A DNA stretch of 64,000 bases from JACCZX01 sp963791315. Lineage in GTDB: Bacteria > Pseudomonadota > Gammaproteobacteria > Burkholderiales > Burkholderiaceae_F. The stretch is from positions 12,892 through 76,891 of the forward strand of contig CAWBRQ010000010.1 in NCBI GenBank assembly GCA_963791315.1. The letters are read 5' to 3'. The first letter of the stretch is position 1. Each line of letters begins with the position of its first letter. Of this stretch, positions 16,996-25,762 are shown one piece after another. Position numbers and translations under genes: made by a program. Below the pieces are notes generated by a model, which did not search any database, was not told the origin of the DNA, and worked only from the letters and a program-made list of their open reading frames with translations.

Positions 16996-18027
16996 GTGGC
17001 AAGTGTCTTGAGTACGCAAGCGGACGCCGTGCCGTCATTCACTGTGGCGCGTGCGCCGGGATTCGCGCTCGGATACGGTGTGGTGCTGGCTATGTTCGCG
17101 ACCAGCCCGATATGGCTCGGCGCGGTCGGCCTGTATCAGTACCTAGCGCTCGAAGTCTTGATCTGGAGCCTGTATGCGATGGGCTACAACCTGCTACTGG
17201 GCTACGGCGGTTTACCTTCGTTCGGACACGGCGCTTTTTTTGGCGTCGGCGCGTACGCAGCAGGACTTGCACTGAAGCAACCCGATGTCGGGTTGCTCGC
17301 AGGAATGGCGGCTGCAACTGCCACCGCAGTCGTTTTCGGCGCGTTCGTAGCTGCGTTCATTTCGCACCGGCGCGGCATCTACTACGCATTGATGACGATC
17401 GCCTTCGGCCAGTTGGCGTGGTTCGTGTCGATTAAGTGGCATAGCGTGACCGGCGGCGAAGACGGCTTGCTAAACATACCGCGCCCGCCGCTGGACCTCG
17501 GCTTTGTTCAACTGTCGCTCACTTCGCACGCCGCGCTTTTCTATTTCGCGTTGACACTGTTCGCGGTAATCGCATGGGCCCTTTGGTATCTGATCGACAC
17601 GCCGTTCGGACGCGTGCTGGGAGCCGTCAAGCAGAACGAGATGCGTGCTGCGTACTGCGGGCACAACGTCTGGCTCATCAAGTTCACTGTGTTCGTGATG
17701 TCGTGTGCGATCGCCGGTCTGGCCGGCGGGCTGTTCGCACTTGCACAACAGTCGGCGTATCCGAACGTGATGAGCCTCAATAACTCTGGCTACGTGGTGA
17801 TGATGGTGCTGATCGGCGGCGGACTGGTCAGTTTCTGGGGACCGGTTATCGGTGCGGTGTTCTTCATTGTCGCGCGCGACCTGCTCGGCGCGTACACCGA
17901 GACGTGGCTGCTCTGGTACGGACTGCTGTTCATGGCAGTCGTACTGTTCAAGCCGGAGGGAATTGCGGGGATGATTCAACAGCTGCGCAATCAGCTTCGC
18001 AGGCGCACGACCAATGCCGTTGCTTGA
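16996..18027 (+). CDS. ABC transporter permease, LivM type
   Basis: A 343-residue integral membrane protein starting at GTG 16996 behind gagga. It has about ten hydrophobic segments with the family motifs LLLGYGGLPSFGHGAFFGVG and RRGIYYALMTIAFGQLAW, and the C-terminal VLIGGGLVSFWGPVIGA. It pairs with the LivH-type permease of the opposite operon. Its 3' end overlaps the next ATPase gene by 14 bases. The intact frame contrasts with the broken genes on the other side of the promoter. Confidence 0.88.
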   Translation: MASVLSTQADAVPSFTVARAPGFALGYGVVLAMFATSPIWLGAVGLYQYLALEVLIWSLYAMGYNLLLGYGGLPSFGHGAFFGVGAYAAGLALKQPDVGLLAGMAAATATAVVFGAFVAAFISHRRGIYYALMTIAFGQLAWFVSIKWHSVTGGEDGLLNIPRPPLDLGFVQLSLTSHAALFYFALTLFAVIAWALWYLIDTPFGRVLGAVKQNEMRAAYCGHNVWLIKFTVFVMSCAIAGLAGGLFALAQQSAYPNVMSLNNSGYVVMMVLIGGGLVSFWGPVIGAVFFIVARDLLGAYTETWLLWYGLLFMAVVLFKPEGIAGMIQQLRNQLRRRTTNAVA

Positions 18028-18757
18028 AGCACGCCGCCTGCACAAGCGCTTTGGACAGCACATCGTGCTCGACGACGTTTCGTTCGCGGTCGAAACCGGT
18101 GAGCTGGCCGGAATCATTGGCCCTAACGGAGCTGGCAAGACCACGTTCTTCAACGTGCTGACTGGCCGCTATCGGCCCGAGCGCGGGCAAGTGATTTTCG
18201 ACGGAAGTGACATCACACGTGCCTCGCCTGCGAGCGTTGCGCGTGCGGGCATCTCGCGCTCGTTCCAGTTGATGAATCTGTTCGATAGCTATAGCGCGCT
18301 GGACAACGTAATCGTTGCGATGCGTCCGTTGGTCAACCGCGCGTTTCGGATGATCGGGCAGGTGCGCCGAGACTCGGGCCTGCAGGCCCGTGCTGCTCAG
18401 CTGCTTGCCGATGTGGGGCTTGTTGGAAAAGAACACGCAATCGCCAAAGGCCTCGCCTATGGCGACCGTCGATGTCTGGAAATTGCCGTCGCGCTCGCAC
18501 CCGAGCCTCGGCTGCTGTTTCTCGATGAACCGACGGCAGGCATGGGCGTACAAGGTGCGAGCCGATTGACGGCGTTGATCGAGCGACTGCGCCAGCGCAC
18601 AACGATCGTAGTAATTGAACACGACATGCCGTTTTTGTTTCGCATCGCCGATCGCATCTCGGTCATCCAATGGGGCCAGGTGATTGCGCAGGGCACGCCG
18701 GCTGAATTGCGAGCCGACCCATGGGTGGCGCGCAGCAATCTGGGCGCGGTGGCGTGA
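18014..18757 (+). CDS. ABC transporter ATP-binding protein, LivG type
   Basis: A 247-residue cytoplasmic ATPase. Walker A is GPNGAGKTTF, the signature is in the variant form LAYGDRRCLEIA, Walker B is LLFLDEPTAG and the switch His is in VVIEHDMPF. A long insert between Walker A and signature (SRSFQLMNLFDSYSALDNV) is the LivG hallmark. The start lies inside livM and the stop overlaps the next start by one base (TGATG), so the genes are translationally coupled. It powers the importer with its LivF partner. Confidence 0.88.
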   Translation: MPLLEARRLHKRFGQHIVLDDVSFAVETGELAGIIGPNGAGKTTFFNVLTGRYRPERGQVIFDGSDITRASPASVARAGISRSFQLMNLFDSYSALDNVIVAMRPLVNRAFRMIGQVRRDSGLQARAAQLLADVGLVGKEHAIAKGLAYGDRRCLEIAVALAPEPRLLFLDEPTAGMGVQGASRLTALIERLRQRTTIVVIEHDMPFLFRIADRISVIQWGQVIAQGTPAELRADPWVARSNLGAVA

Positions 18758-19452
18758 TGCTGCAGATCGATGGAATCCGTACCTTCTATGGCGAAACGCA
18801 GGCGTTGTTCGATGTTTCGCTGCAAGTCGGCGCCGGTGAGGTCGTAGCGCTGCTCGGTGCCACTGGCGCCGGCAAGACGACGACGTTGCGATCGATCCTC
18901 GGCCTGACACCCGCGCGTCAGGGCACGATTCGCTTCGACGGCCGTGATGTGACACATCAAAGCACGCACTCAATCGCGCGTTCGGGCGTTGCCTGGGTGC
19001 CCGAGGAGCGACGCGTGGTCCCAAGCCTGACGGTCAGGCGCAACCTTGCGATTGCAGAGAAGCGAACCAAGTTTCGGCGCTGGACGATCGGCGAATGCTG
19101 CGAAATTTTCACGGCGCTCGAGTATCTGCTCGAGCGCGAGAGCGAAAATCTGTCAGGCGGTGAAATGCAGATGGTCGCCATTTCGCGCGCACTGCTGGGA
19201 AGCCCGGGACTGGTGTTGATGGACGAGCCAAGCCAGGGCTTGGCGCCAAAGGTGGTGCAGGATGTGATGCGTACAGTGCGGCGTTTGAAAAAGGAAGGCG
19301 TAAGCGTGTTGCTGGTCGAGCAGCACGTCAACGCAGCGCTTGAGGTCGCCGACCGGGTCGTCGTGCTCGATCACGGCACGGTTGTGCATCAAGGCCCCGC
19401 AGTCGAATTGCGCAACGACGCCGCACAGCGCGCGCGCTTGCTGGGAACCTAA
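18757..19452 (+). CDS. ABC transporter ATP-binding protein, LivF type
   Basis: A 231-residue ATPase. The start at 18757 shares a base with the LivG stop; longer in-frame starts lie inside livG. Walker A is GATGAGKTTT, the signature LSGGEMQM, Walker B LVLMDEPSQGL and the switch His is in LVEQHVNAAL. PEERRVVPSLTVRRNL is the LivF-type Q-loop region. It forms the ATPase dimer with the preceding protein. Confidence 0.88.
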   Translation: MLQIDGIRTFYGETQALFDVSLQVGAGEVVALLGATGAGKTTTLRSILGLTPARQGTIRFDGRDVTHQSTHSIARSGVAWVPEERRVVPSLTVRRNLAIAEKRTKFRRWTIGECCEIFTALEYLLERESENLSGGEMQMVAISRALLGSPGLVLMDEPSQGLAPKVVQDVMRTVRRLKKEGVSVLLVEQHVNAALEVADRVVVLDHGTVVHQGPAVELRNDAAQRARLLGT

Positions 19453-19461
19453 AACGCAGCC

Positions 19462-20081
19462 ATGGCAGATCTGCTTCGCGCGCAATCGCTGCGCAAGGAA
19501 TACCGCAAGAGTCGTTGGGCACGCGCGCCGAGCTTTGTCCTGCAGGCCGATCTGGCTTTTGCCGAGCCCGCGATTATTGGCGTGCTCGGGCCAAACGGCT
19601 CAGGCAAGACGACGCTCTTCGAATTGATCACCGGCTCTAACGCACCGACATCGGGTTGTGTCGAGGTCGCCGGGCAGGATATCCACCGGGTCCGCCGCAA
19701 TCAGCGTGGACAACTCGCGCGTCACTATCACCAGTCCTATCAAATCCGGCGCTTCCGGTCTTGGAAACCCGAGGCGATGCTTGAGCGCGCGGCGCGCGAA
19801 GAGGCGCTGGTACACCTTTTCGACGAGCCGCAGTTGAATACGCAAGATGGCTACATCGGCTTCATGCTGCGATTCTTCGAAAACCTGCGGCGCCGTGACC
19901 GGCTGCTGTTCGTCTGCCTGCATCCGCAGGAGCCATGGCAACTCGAGCTATTGCGCGAAATTGCCGAGAGCTTCGTGTTTGTTGAGCACGGCCACGTGAC
20001 GCGGTACATCCAACGTTCGAGGATCTAATACGCGTGCCCGGGGCGCGCGATTACCTCGGCCATCTGGTGAGCGCAAAATAA
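19462..20081 (+). CDS. ABC-ATPase-like protein lacking the signature domain
   Basis: The uninterrupted frame runs 19462-20028 (188 residues). It has Walker A GPNGSGKTTL, a Walker B-like ALVHLFDEPQ and a switch-like His in VCLHPQEP. Only about 40 residues lie between the Q-loop area (YHQSYQIRRF) and Walker B, and no LSGGQ motif is present. After 19990 another frame reads coherently to TAA 20079-20081 (FEDLIRVPGARDYLGHLV), so a net two-base shift near the end is likely and I extend the gene to there. It follows livF after 9 bases and precedes mmsA. Its role is unknown; an accessory or regulatory nucleotide-binding subunit is a guess. Confidence 0.6.
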
Positions 20082-20113
20082 CCGGTCGCGGATCACAGAA
20101 ATACGGAGCAGTT

Positions 20114-21628
20114 ATGGGAAAGAGCGAAAAAGCACTGGCTGATATCACGCATTGGATCGGCGGCGGCCGAGTGGCCGGAATATCGACACGAACCGGCAAG
20201 GTGTTCAATCCAGCCACCGGCGAGGTCACCGGGTCGGTGCGGTTCGCCGACGCCGCTGCCGTAGACGCAGCGGTTCAGGCCGCGCTGAGTGCACTGCCAG
20301 AGTGGAGCGAAACGTCGCCGCCGAATCGGGCGCGCGTGATGTTTCGCTTCAAGGAACTGATGGAGCGCAATCTTGAAGCGCTGGCATCAACCATCACGCA
20401 CGAGCACGGCAAAGTGCTTAGCGATGCAAAGGGCGAAGTCCAGCGCGGGATCGAGGTGGTTGAGTTCGCCTGCGGCGCGCCGCAGCTGTTGAAGACGCAA
20501 TTTTCGGACAATATCGGCGGCGGCATCGACAACTATTCGTTGCGTCAGCCGCTCGGCGTCGTCGCCGGCATCACGCCGTTCAATTTCCCCGCGATGGTGC
20601 CGATGTGGATGTTTCCGCTGGCGCTGGTGTGCGGCAATACGTTCGTGCTGAAGCCATCTGAGCGCGATCCTTCGGTGTCATTGATGCTGGCCGAGCTGTT
20701 GAAACAAGCAGGGTTGCCCGACGGCGCGTTCAACGTCGTGCAAGGTGACAAGGAAGCGGTTGACGCGATTCTCGCGCACAAGGGAATCGCCGCGGTCAGC
20801 TTTGTTGGTTCAACGCCGATCGCCGAGTACATTCACAGCGAAGGTACGCGGCACGGCAAGCGCGTGCAGGCACTCGGCGGCGCGAAGAATCACATGATTG
20901 TGATGCCCGATGCCGATCTGGATCAGGCTGCCGATGCGCTGATCGGCGCCGCGTACGGCTCAGCCGGTGAACGATGCATGGCCGTTTCAGTATGCGTGGC
21001 GGTGGGTGACGTTGCGGATGCGCTGATCGACAGGCTGAAAACACGCATCGGTGCACTCCGCATCAAGAGCGGCATGGAGGCAGACGCCGACATCGGGCCT
21101 TTGGTCACCGGTGCTCATCGCGAAAAGGTGCTCGGCTATATCGATCACGGCGTCGCTGACGGCGCGCGCATCGTCTGCGATGGCAGAACGCACGAAGCGA
21201 CAACACAAGCCGGATTTTTCCTCGGCGCAACGCTGTTCGATCACGTCCAGCCGTCGATGCGGATCTATCAAGACGAGATCTTTGGCCCCGTGCTGTGCGT
21301 CACCCGCGTGCCAGACCTCGCTGCGGCACTCGATATGGTCAACACGCACGAGTACGGCAACGGCGTCGCGTTTTACACGTCCGACGGTGGCACTGCGCGC
21401 GAGTTTGCGCGCAGTGTGCGTGCCGGCATGGTCGGCATTAACGTGCCGATTCCGGTGCCAATGGCGTTCCACTCGTTCGGCGGCTGGAAGCGATCGTTGT
21501 TCGGCGATTACCACGCGTATGGGGAAGAGGGCATTCGCTTCTACACGCGTTACAAGTCAGTGATGCAGCGCTGGCCGGACCCAGCCGCCAGCAAAGGACC
21601 GGAGTTTGCGATGCCAGTGCACAAATGA
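20114..21628 (+). CDS. mmsA: methylmalonate/malonate-semialdehyde dehydrogenase (acylating)
   Basis: A 504-residue, CoA-acylating aldehyde dehydrogenase. The catalytic Cys288 sits in AYGSAGERCMAV; the N-terminus has ITHWIGGGRVAG and ITPFNFPAMVPMWMFPLAL, both typical of MmsA/IolA rather than of ordinary aldehyde dehydrogenases. It turns malonate semialdehyde into acetyl-CoA and CO2, or methylmalonate semialdehyde into propionyl-CoA. As the last gene of the transporter operon it matches the aldolase product predicted for the IolC fusion on the other strand. The valine-route alternative is possible but no other valine gene is adjacent. Confidence 0.88.
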   Translation: MGKSEKALADITHWIGGGRVAGISTRTGKVFNPATGEVTGSVRFADAAAVDAAVQAALSALPEWSETSPPNRARVMFRFKELMERNLEALASTITHEHGKVLSDAKGEVQRGIEVVEFACGAPQLLKTQFSDNIGGGIDNYSLRQPLGVVAGITPFNFPAMVPMWMFPLALVCGNTFVLKPSERDPSVSLMLAELLKQAGLPDGAFNVVQGDKEAVDAILAHKGIAAVSFVGSTPIAEYIHSEGTRHGKRVQALGGAKNHMIVMPDADLDQAADALIGAAYGSAGERCMAVSVCVAVGDVADALIDRLKTRIGALRIKSGMEADADIGPLVTGAHREKVLGYIDHGVADGARIVCDGRTHEATTQAGFFLGATLFDHVQPSMRIYQDEIFGPVLCVTRVPDLAAALDMVNTHEYGNGVAFYTSDGGTAREFARSVRAGMVGINVPIPVPMAFHSFGGWKRSLFGDYHAYGEEGIRFYTRYKSVMQRWPDPAASKGPEFAMPVHK

Positions 21629-21668
21629 TCGAACATACCAACGCGATCGCACGGATCCGCCGGCCGCT

Positions 21669-23228
21669 TCAGACTTCACGTAGCGAACGCCGGTATTGAA
21701 TCGCTTCGGCGACATGTGAAGTTTCGAGGTCGCTCGCGCCGGCCAGATCGGCAATCGTGCGCGACACTTTCAGGACGCGGTGATACGCGCGCATCGACCA
21801 TCCGAGCCGGACCGCAGCGGCGTGCAGCAGCTGTTTGACCGCGCCGGTAATGCCTGACATCTGATCGATCTCGGCCGGCTGCAAGTGATCGTTCAGCTTT
21901 CCTTGTCGAGCGAGTGCCTGGTGATAGGCCTTGCGCACACGCTCGGCGACAAAGCGCGTTGGCTCGCCGTCTCCCATTCTCGTCATCTCCTCCTCAGTGA
22001 ACGAAGAGACCTCGACTCGCATATCGATGCGGTCGAGCAATGGACCCGAGATGCGGTCTTGATAGCGCGCGACGAGATCCGGCGTGCATCGGCACTCTAT
22101 CGTTCGGTGTCCAAAGTAGCCGCATGGGCACGGGTTCATCGCGGCGATCAACTGAAACTTGGCCGGATACTCGACTTGCCGCGCCGCGCGCGACACCGTG
22201 ATGCGGCCTGATTCGAGTGGCTGCCGTATCGCTTCCAGCACGCGCCGCTCAAATTCGGGCAGCTCGTCGAGAAACAGCACGCCATGGTGTGCCAGCGAAA
22301 TTTCGCCTGGCATCGGTGGATTGCCACCGCCGACCAGTGCGACAGCGCTCGCAGTGTGATGTGGCGAACGGTAGATGCGGGTTGCCCAGCGCTGCGTTGC
22401 GAACTGACCCGCCAGCGATAGCACCGCGGCCGATTCAAGCGCTTCGTCCGTCGTCATCGGCGGCAGGATTCCAGCAAAGCGCTGCGCCAGCATGGTCTTG
22501 CCGGTGCCCGGCGGCCCTACCATCAGCGCGCTATGACCCCCGGCGGCCGCAATCTCGAGCGCGCGCCGCGCCGCCAGTTGCCCTTTGACATCGAACATGT
22601 CGGGATACGTGGGCGGTGTCAGGCGCACCATCGCCTGATGCACTTCAATCCGTCGCGCATCGGCGTCACCCGCGTCGGAGCGTAGGTGCTCCACGACCTG
22701 CAGCAGCGTCTTGGCCGGATAGATCGGCACCTGGCCGACAAGCGCGGCCTCATCGGCGCTCTCGGACGGAACGATGAAACCACGCATCGCCGTTTTCTCT
22801 GCGCCGCGCCGGTCGCTCGCAGCACCGGCGCTGGCGAGCGTGACGGCATACGCCATCGCCAACGTACCTCGCACCGGCCGCAACTCGCCTGACAGCGATA
22901 GCTCGCCGGCAAACTCGTAGCGATCGAGTACGCGCGACGGCAATTGCCCGGTCGCCGCCAGAATTCCCAGTGCAATCGGCAGATCGAAACGGCCGGATTC
23001 CTTGGGCAGATCGGCCGGGGCAAGATTGACGGTGATGCGCCGCATTGGAAAGTCGAAGCGGCTGTTCTGCAGCGCCGCTCGCACTCGTTCGCGGGCTTCC
23101 CGCACTTCGGTATCCGGCAGCCCGACCAGCGTAAAGGCGGGTAGCCCGTTGGCCAAATGCACTTCGACCGTCACCTCGGGCGCCGACATTCCAGACAAAC
23201 CTCGGCTGCGAACGACGGCCAGCGTCAT
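21669..23228 (-). CDS. comM: ComM/YifB family Mg-chelatase-like AAA+ ATPase
   Basis: A 519-residue protein with an N-terminal Lon-protease-like domain (APEVTVEVHLANGLPAFTLV), a central AAA+ module with Walker A GPPGTGKT and FLDELPEF (Walker B), and a C-terminal Mg-chelatase region (AYHRVLKVSRTIADLAG). A Cys cluster NPCPCGYFGH and ECRC lies in the middle, as in the family. In competent bacteria ComM is a helicase that extends branch migration during recombination of incoming DNA. It is convergent with mmsA across a 40-base gap. Confidence 0.9.
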   Translation of the reverse strand: MTLAVVRSRGLSGMSAPEVTVEVHLANGLPAFTLVGLPDTEVREARERVRAALQNSRFDFPMRRITVNLAPADLPKESGRFDLPIALGILAATGQLPSRVLDRYEFAGELSLSGELRPVRGTLAMAYAVTLASAGAASDRRGAEKTAMRGFIVPSESADEAALVGQVPIYPAKTLLQVVEHLRSDAGDADARRIEVHQAMVRLTPPTYPDMFDVKGQLAARRALEIAAAGGHSALMVGPPGTGKTMLAQRFAGILPPMTTDEALESAAVLSLAGQFATQRWATRIYRSPHHTASAVALVGGGNPPMPGEISLAHHGVLFLDELPEFERRVLEAIRQPLESGRITVSRAARQVEYPAKFQLIAAMNPCPCGYFGHRTIECRCTPDLVARYQDRISGPLLDRIDMRVEVSSFTEEEMTRMGDGEPTRFVAERVRKAYHQALARQGKLNDHLQPAEIDQMSGITGAVKQLLHAAAVRLGWSMRAYHRVLKVSRTIADLAGASDLETSHVAEAIQYRRSLREV

Positions 23229-23514
23229 TGCAATGGATTCATCCGGCGAGTGGCAGTGCGAGCATGGCGCGCGATTCTATGGCGTACGCGAGGCTGCCAT
23301 GCGTGCAGTCGCGACGGCCTACACCGTTCACGCGATCGGACGCTTCGGCCACAAGCGCACCCTATCCCTCGTTTTGGGTGTGTGACACCCTAATCGGACG
23401 AAGGAAAAATGACCCGTTTGGCCTGATATTCGTAGGGGGTGGTGTGCGTCGCCGTGGCACGATACAGTCACGGCTTTTAATCGATCCTTCTGCTGCATAA
23501 CACAAGCGTATCTG

Positions 23515-24459
23515 GTGATAACTTTTCTTCTCTGCGTCGCAATTTTCGGCACGATTACCGGGCTTTATATCTGGGCGCAACGTCGCGCACGCGCGATTCG
23601 AGAACAATCGGCGAAACGCGAACAAAGTGCAATGGCGCTGATGCTCGCCGGCGGCCAGCTCGACGAAGAGCAGGCGACCGAATCGGACGAGCCCGTCAAG
23701 CCGAAGATTATGGGACGGTTGCTCGAGGATGACCCCGCCGAAAAAGCGGCGGCCGCGGCACGTCATGCGGCGGCGCGCTCCGCGGCCAAGGAAAAATCAC
23801 GCGAGCTCCCACCTCTCGAGTTTGGTCATGGCAAGCGTGATTCGAAGTCACGCAGCAAATCGAACTCGAATGGCGCGCAAAACGGAGAACTCCGCGCGAC
23901 GCCGGCCGAACAAGCTGCCGAGGGAATGGATCCGATCGAGGACCTGATTTCGCAGATCATGGAGCACGAGCCGTCGCCGCACACTCGACCCCACGCGGAA
24001 GCTACGCCGGCTGCACGTGCGAGCGATCCGCCGGCGCGGCGCAAGCCCGACGTGATTTCGCCCAACGTACCCCTGCGTGAGCTTGTGCTGGCCTGGTATG
24101 AGGCGCGTGGCTATCGAGGTTCGCCCGCTTCGCCGGCCGTCTGGCCGATCGAACTCGTCTTGCGCCATCGGGAAGATGCGGCGCGCGCCTATGCGTTCGT
24201 CGTGCAAAACGATCACGTCTCGGTCGATCGCATCACCGCGTTGATCGAACAGGCGCGTGAGATCGGAATGATGCGCGTGGCCGTCATTGCCGAGGCCGGA
24301 TATGAAAGCGCCGCCAAGGAAGTTGCGAAGCGTCGCCATGTGCGATTGATCGATCGCCCGGCGATGGAAGCTGAGTTGTCCGAACTGCAACTGCCCACCG
24401 CAGCGAAAATCATTGCGCTTGCACGCAAGCGCTCGACCGCCGAACCGTCGCCGGCGTAA
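23515..24459 (+). CDS. membrane-anchored protein with an Mrr-like restriction-endonuclease fold, probably catalytically altered
   Basis: A 314-residue protein starting at GTG 23515. One N-terminal transmembrane helix (TFLLCVAIFGTITGLYIW) precedes about 160 residues of charged, low-complexity linker. The last 110 residues resemble the Mrr nuclease fold: LRELVLAWYEARGYRG, VVQNDHVSVDRITALI and a closing VRLIDRPAMEAEL. The usual D...(E/Q)xK core is not evident: the strand reads VWPIELVLRH and the QxK position reads VQND. I infer a binding rather than cutting role. The gene stands alone between comM and ubiK. Confidence 0.6.
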   Translation: MITFLLCVAIFGTITGLYIWAQRRARAIREQSAKREQSAMALMLAGGQLDEEQATESDEPVKPKIMGRLLEDDPAEKAAAAARHAAARSAAKEKSRELPPLEFGHGKRDSKSRSKSNSNGAQNGELRATPAEQAAEGMDPIEDLISQIMEHEPSPHTRPHAEATPAARASDPPARRKPDVISPNVPLRELVLAWYEARGYRGSPASPAVWPIELVLRHREDAARAYAFVVQNDHVSVDRITALIEQAREIGMMRVAVIAEAGYESAAKEVAKRRHVRLIDRPAMEAELSELQLPTAAKIIALARKRSTAEPSPA

Positions 24460-24503
24460 CGCGTTAATTCCGCGCTTATCTAGCTTGTCTTGCCGCCGCG
24501 TGC

Positions 24504-24743
24504 CTAACGCGCGGTTCTGTTTTCAATTTCCGTCAGCCTGCGCTCGAGGCCCTCGAGCTTGGCGCGCGTTTTAGCGAGTACCTTGGTTTGAGTATCAAAC
24601 TCCTCGCGAGTAACGAGCTCGAGACGCGCGAACTGCTGCGTTAAAAGCGCTTTCACGTTCTTTTGCAGATCGGCCGCCGGGGTGTTGCGCATCAGGGTGG
24701 CCAGCCGGTCCTGCAGTTCATCGAGAAACGAAACTTTGTCCAT
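24504..24743 (-). CDS. ubiK: ubiquinone biosynthesis accessory factor UbiK
   Basis: A 79-residue protein, almost entirely helical. It has the BMFP pattern: an N-terminal amphipathic region (FLDELQDRLATLMRNTPAADL) and a C-terminal coiled coil (TREEFDTQTKVLAKTRAKLE, then LERRLTEIE). UbiK trimers interact with UbiJ and help assemble the aerobic ubiquinone pathway. Length and motifs fit the family. It is convergent with the preceding gene and divergent from the torF operon. Confidence 0.88.
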   Translation of the reverse strand: MDKVSFLDELQDRLATLMRNTPAADLQKNVKALLTQQFARLELVTREEFDTQTKVLAKTRAKLEGLERRLTEIENRTAR

Positions 24744-24801
24744 GATGCGAATTTAGCCTATTCAGCTCTTCGAGAGCGCACGCCCCGCGTACGTGCGCTC
24801 G

Positions 24802-24818
24802 TGCACTAGCGCCGTGCA
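24802..24818. promoter_or_regulatory. probable NtrC binding site
   Basis: TGCACT-AGCGC-CGTGCA spans 17 bases and matches the NtrC dyad TGCACC-N5-GGTGCA with two mismatches. Its centre lies about 83 bases before the -12 element of the sigma-54 promoter. A half-site TGCACC follows at 24845-24850. Confidence 0.5.
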
Positions 24819-24878
24819 CCGAGCTCTGAAGATCGCCGTCTATTTGCACCGCGAGTGAGCGTTTTGGCACTGCAACAA

Positions 24879-24895
24879 TTGGCATGCATGTTGCG
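24879..24895 (+). promoter_or_regulatory. sigma-54 promoter for torF-glnK-amtB
   Basis: TTGGCATGCATGTTGCG fits YTGGCAC-N5-TTGCW: the -24 GG is at 24881-24882 and the -12 GC at 24893-24894 with correct spacing. Transcription would start near 24906, about 45 bases before the torF ATG. Confidence 0.7.
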
Positions 24896-24950
24896 TAGAC
24901 CCCTTCGAATCTGTTTTGTCACATCAAACAATCTCGAGAGGGGAAGAAAC

Positions 24951-25740
24951 ATGAGAACAGCGCTGATTGCTTGCGCTATTGCGATCGGAAGTGCGCGCGC
25001 GCAGCTCGGCGCCACGGCGCAGCACGGCACCAGCAGCGGCAGCAAAACCAGAACCCGAATTCACATTCACCGGCAACGCCGGTCTGTTCAGTGATTATCG
25101 TTATCGTGGCTACTCGCAGACCGACTACAAACCTGCGTTCCAAGGCGGCTTTGACTTCGCTCACAAGTCGGGCTTCTATCTGGGCAACTGGAACTCGAAT
25201 GTGTCGTCAGCGCTGTTTAACGGCGCCAGCCTTGAAATGGATTTCTACGGCGGCTACAAAGCGACGTTCGGCGACTTCGGTCTCGATGTTGGCGTGCTCT
25301 ATTACTACTATCCGGGCACTGGCAAGTACGTGTCGGGCTTCGAGCCGGACTTCTTCGAAGGCTATATCGGCGGCACCTGGGGTCCGCTATCGCTGAAATA
25401 CTTCTACGGCTTCACCAATTACTTCGACTTGAAAGCGCCGGGCGTCGACACCAAGGGGTCGCAATACCTGGATCTATCGGCTGCTTGGCCACTCGACGGC
25501 GGCTGGGCAATTCAGGGCCACGCCGGGTGGCAAAAGATCAACCACGGACAGCAGGTCGGGTTGATTGATGACACCTATTTCGATTACAAACTCGGTGTCA
25601 CGTATGACATCGCCGGATCGGGCTGGCTCGCTGGACTTGCTGTGGTTGGCACCAACGAGAAGAAACTATTTCTCAAATCCGACGCTTCGGACGGTGCAGG
25701 CAAGACGAGTGTGGTGGTTTCAGTGACCAAGACGTTTTAA
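24951..25740 (+). CDS. TorF-family putative outer-membrane porin (frame broken once)
   Basis: The ATG at 24951 follows gagagggg. Removing one base in the gcgcgcgcgc run (24991-25001) joins a signal peptide (MRTALIACAIAIGSAR) to the mature barrel, giving 262 residues. The mature part begins EFTFTGNAGLFSDYRYRGYS and alternates aromatic beta-strands to a C-terminal Phe (VVSVTKTF), typical for outer-membrane proteins. This family is commonly found before glnK-amtB in betaproteobacteria. It probably gives small nitrogen compounds a way through the outer membrane (inference). Confidence 0.82.
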
Positions 25741-25762
25741 GCGACAGCAAGGAACTCAAGCC

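Noticed and set aside
17948..19024. 358-codon frame antisense to livG and livF
   Set aside because: The product is Arg/His-rich without domains, and the plus strand carries two complete ATPases.
13996..21628. Complete myo-inositol pathway
   Set aside because: Only the kinase/aldolase and the semialdehyde dehydrogenase are present. Inositol dehydrogenase, dehydratase, hydrolase and isomerase are missing here.
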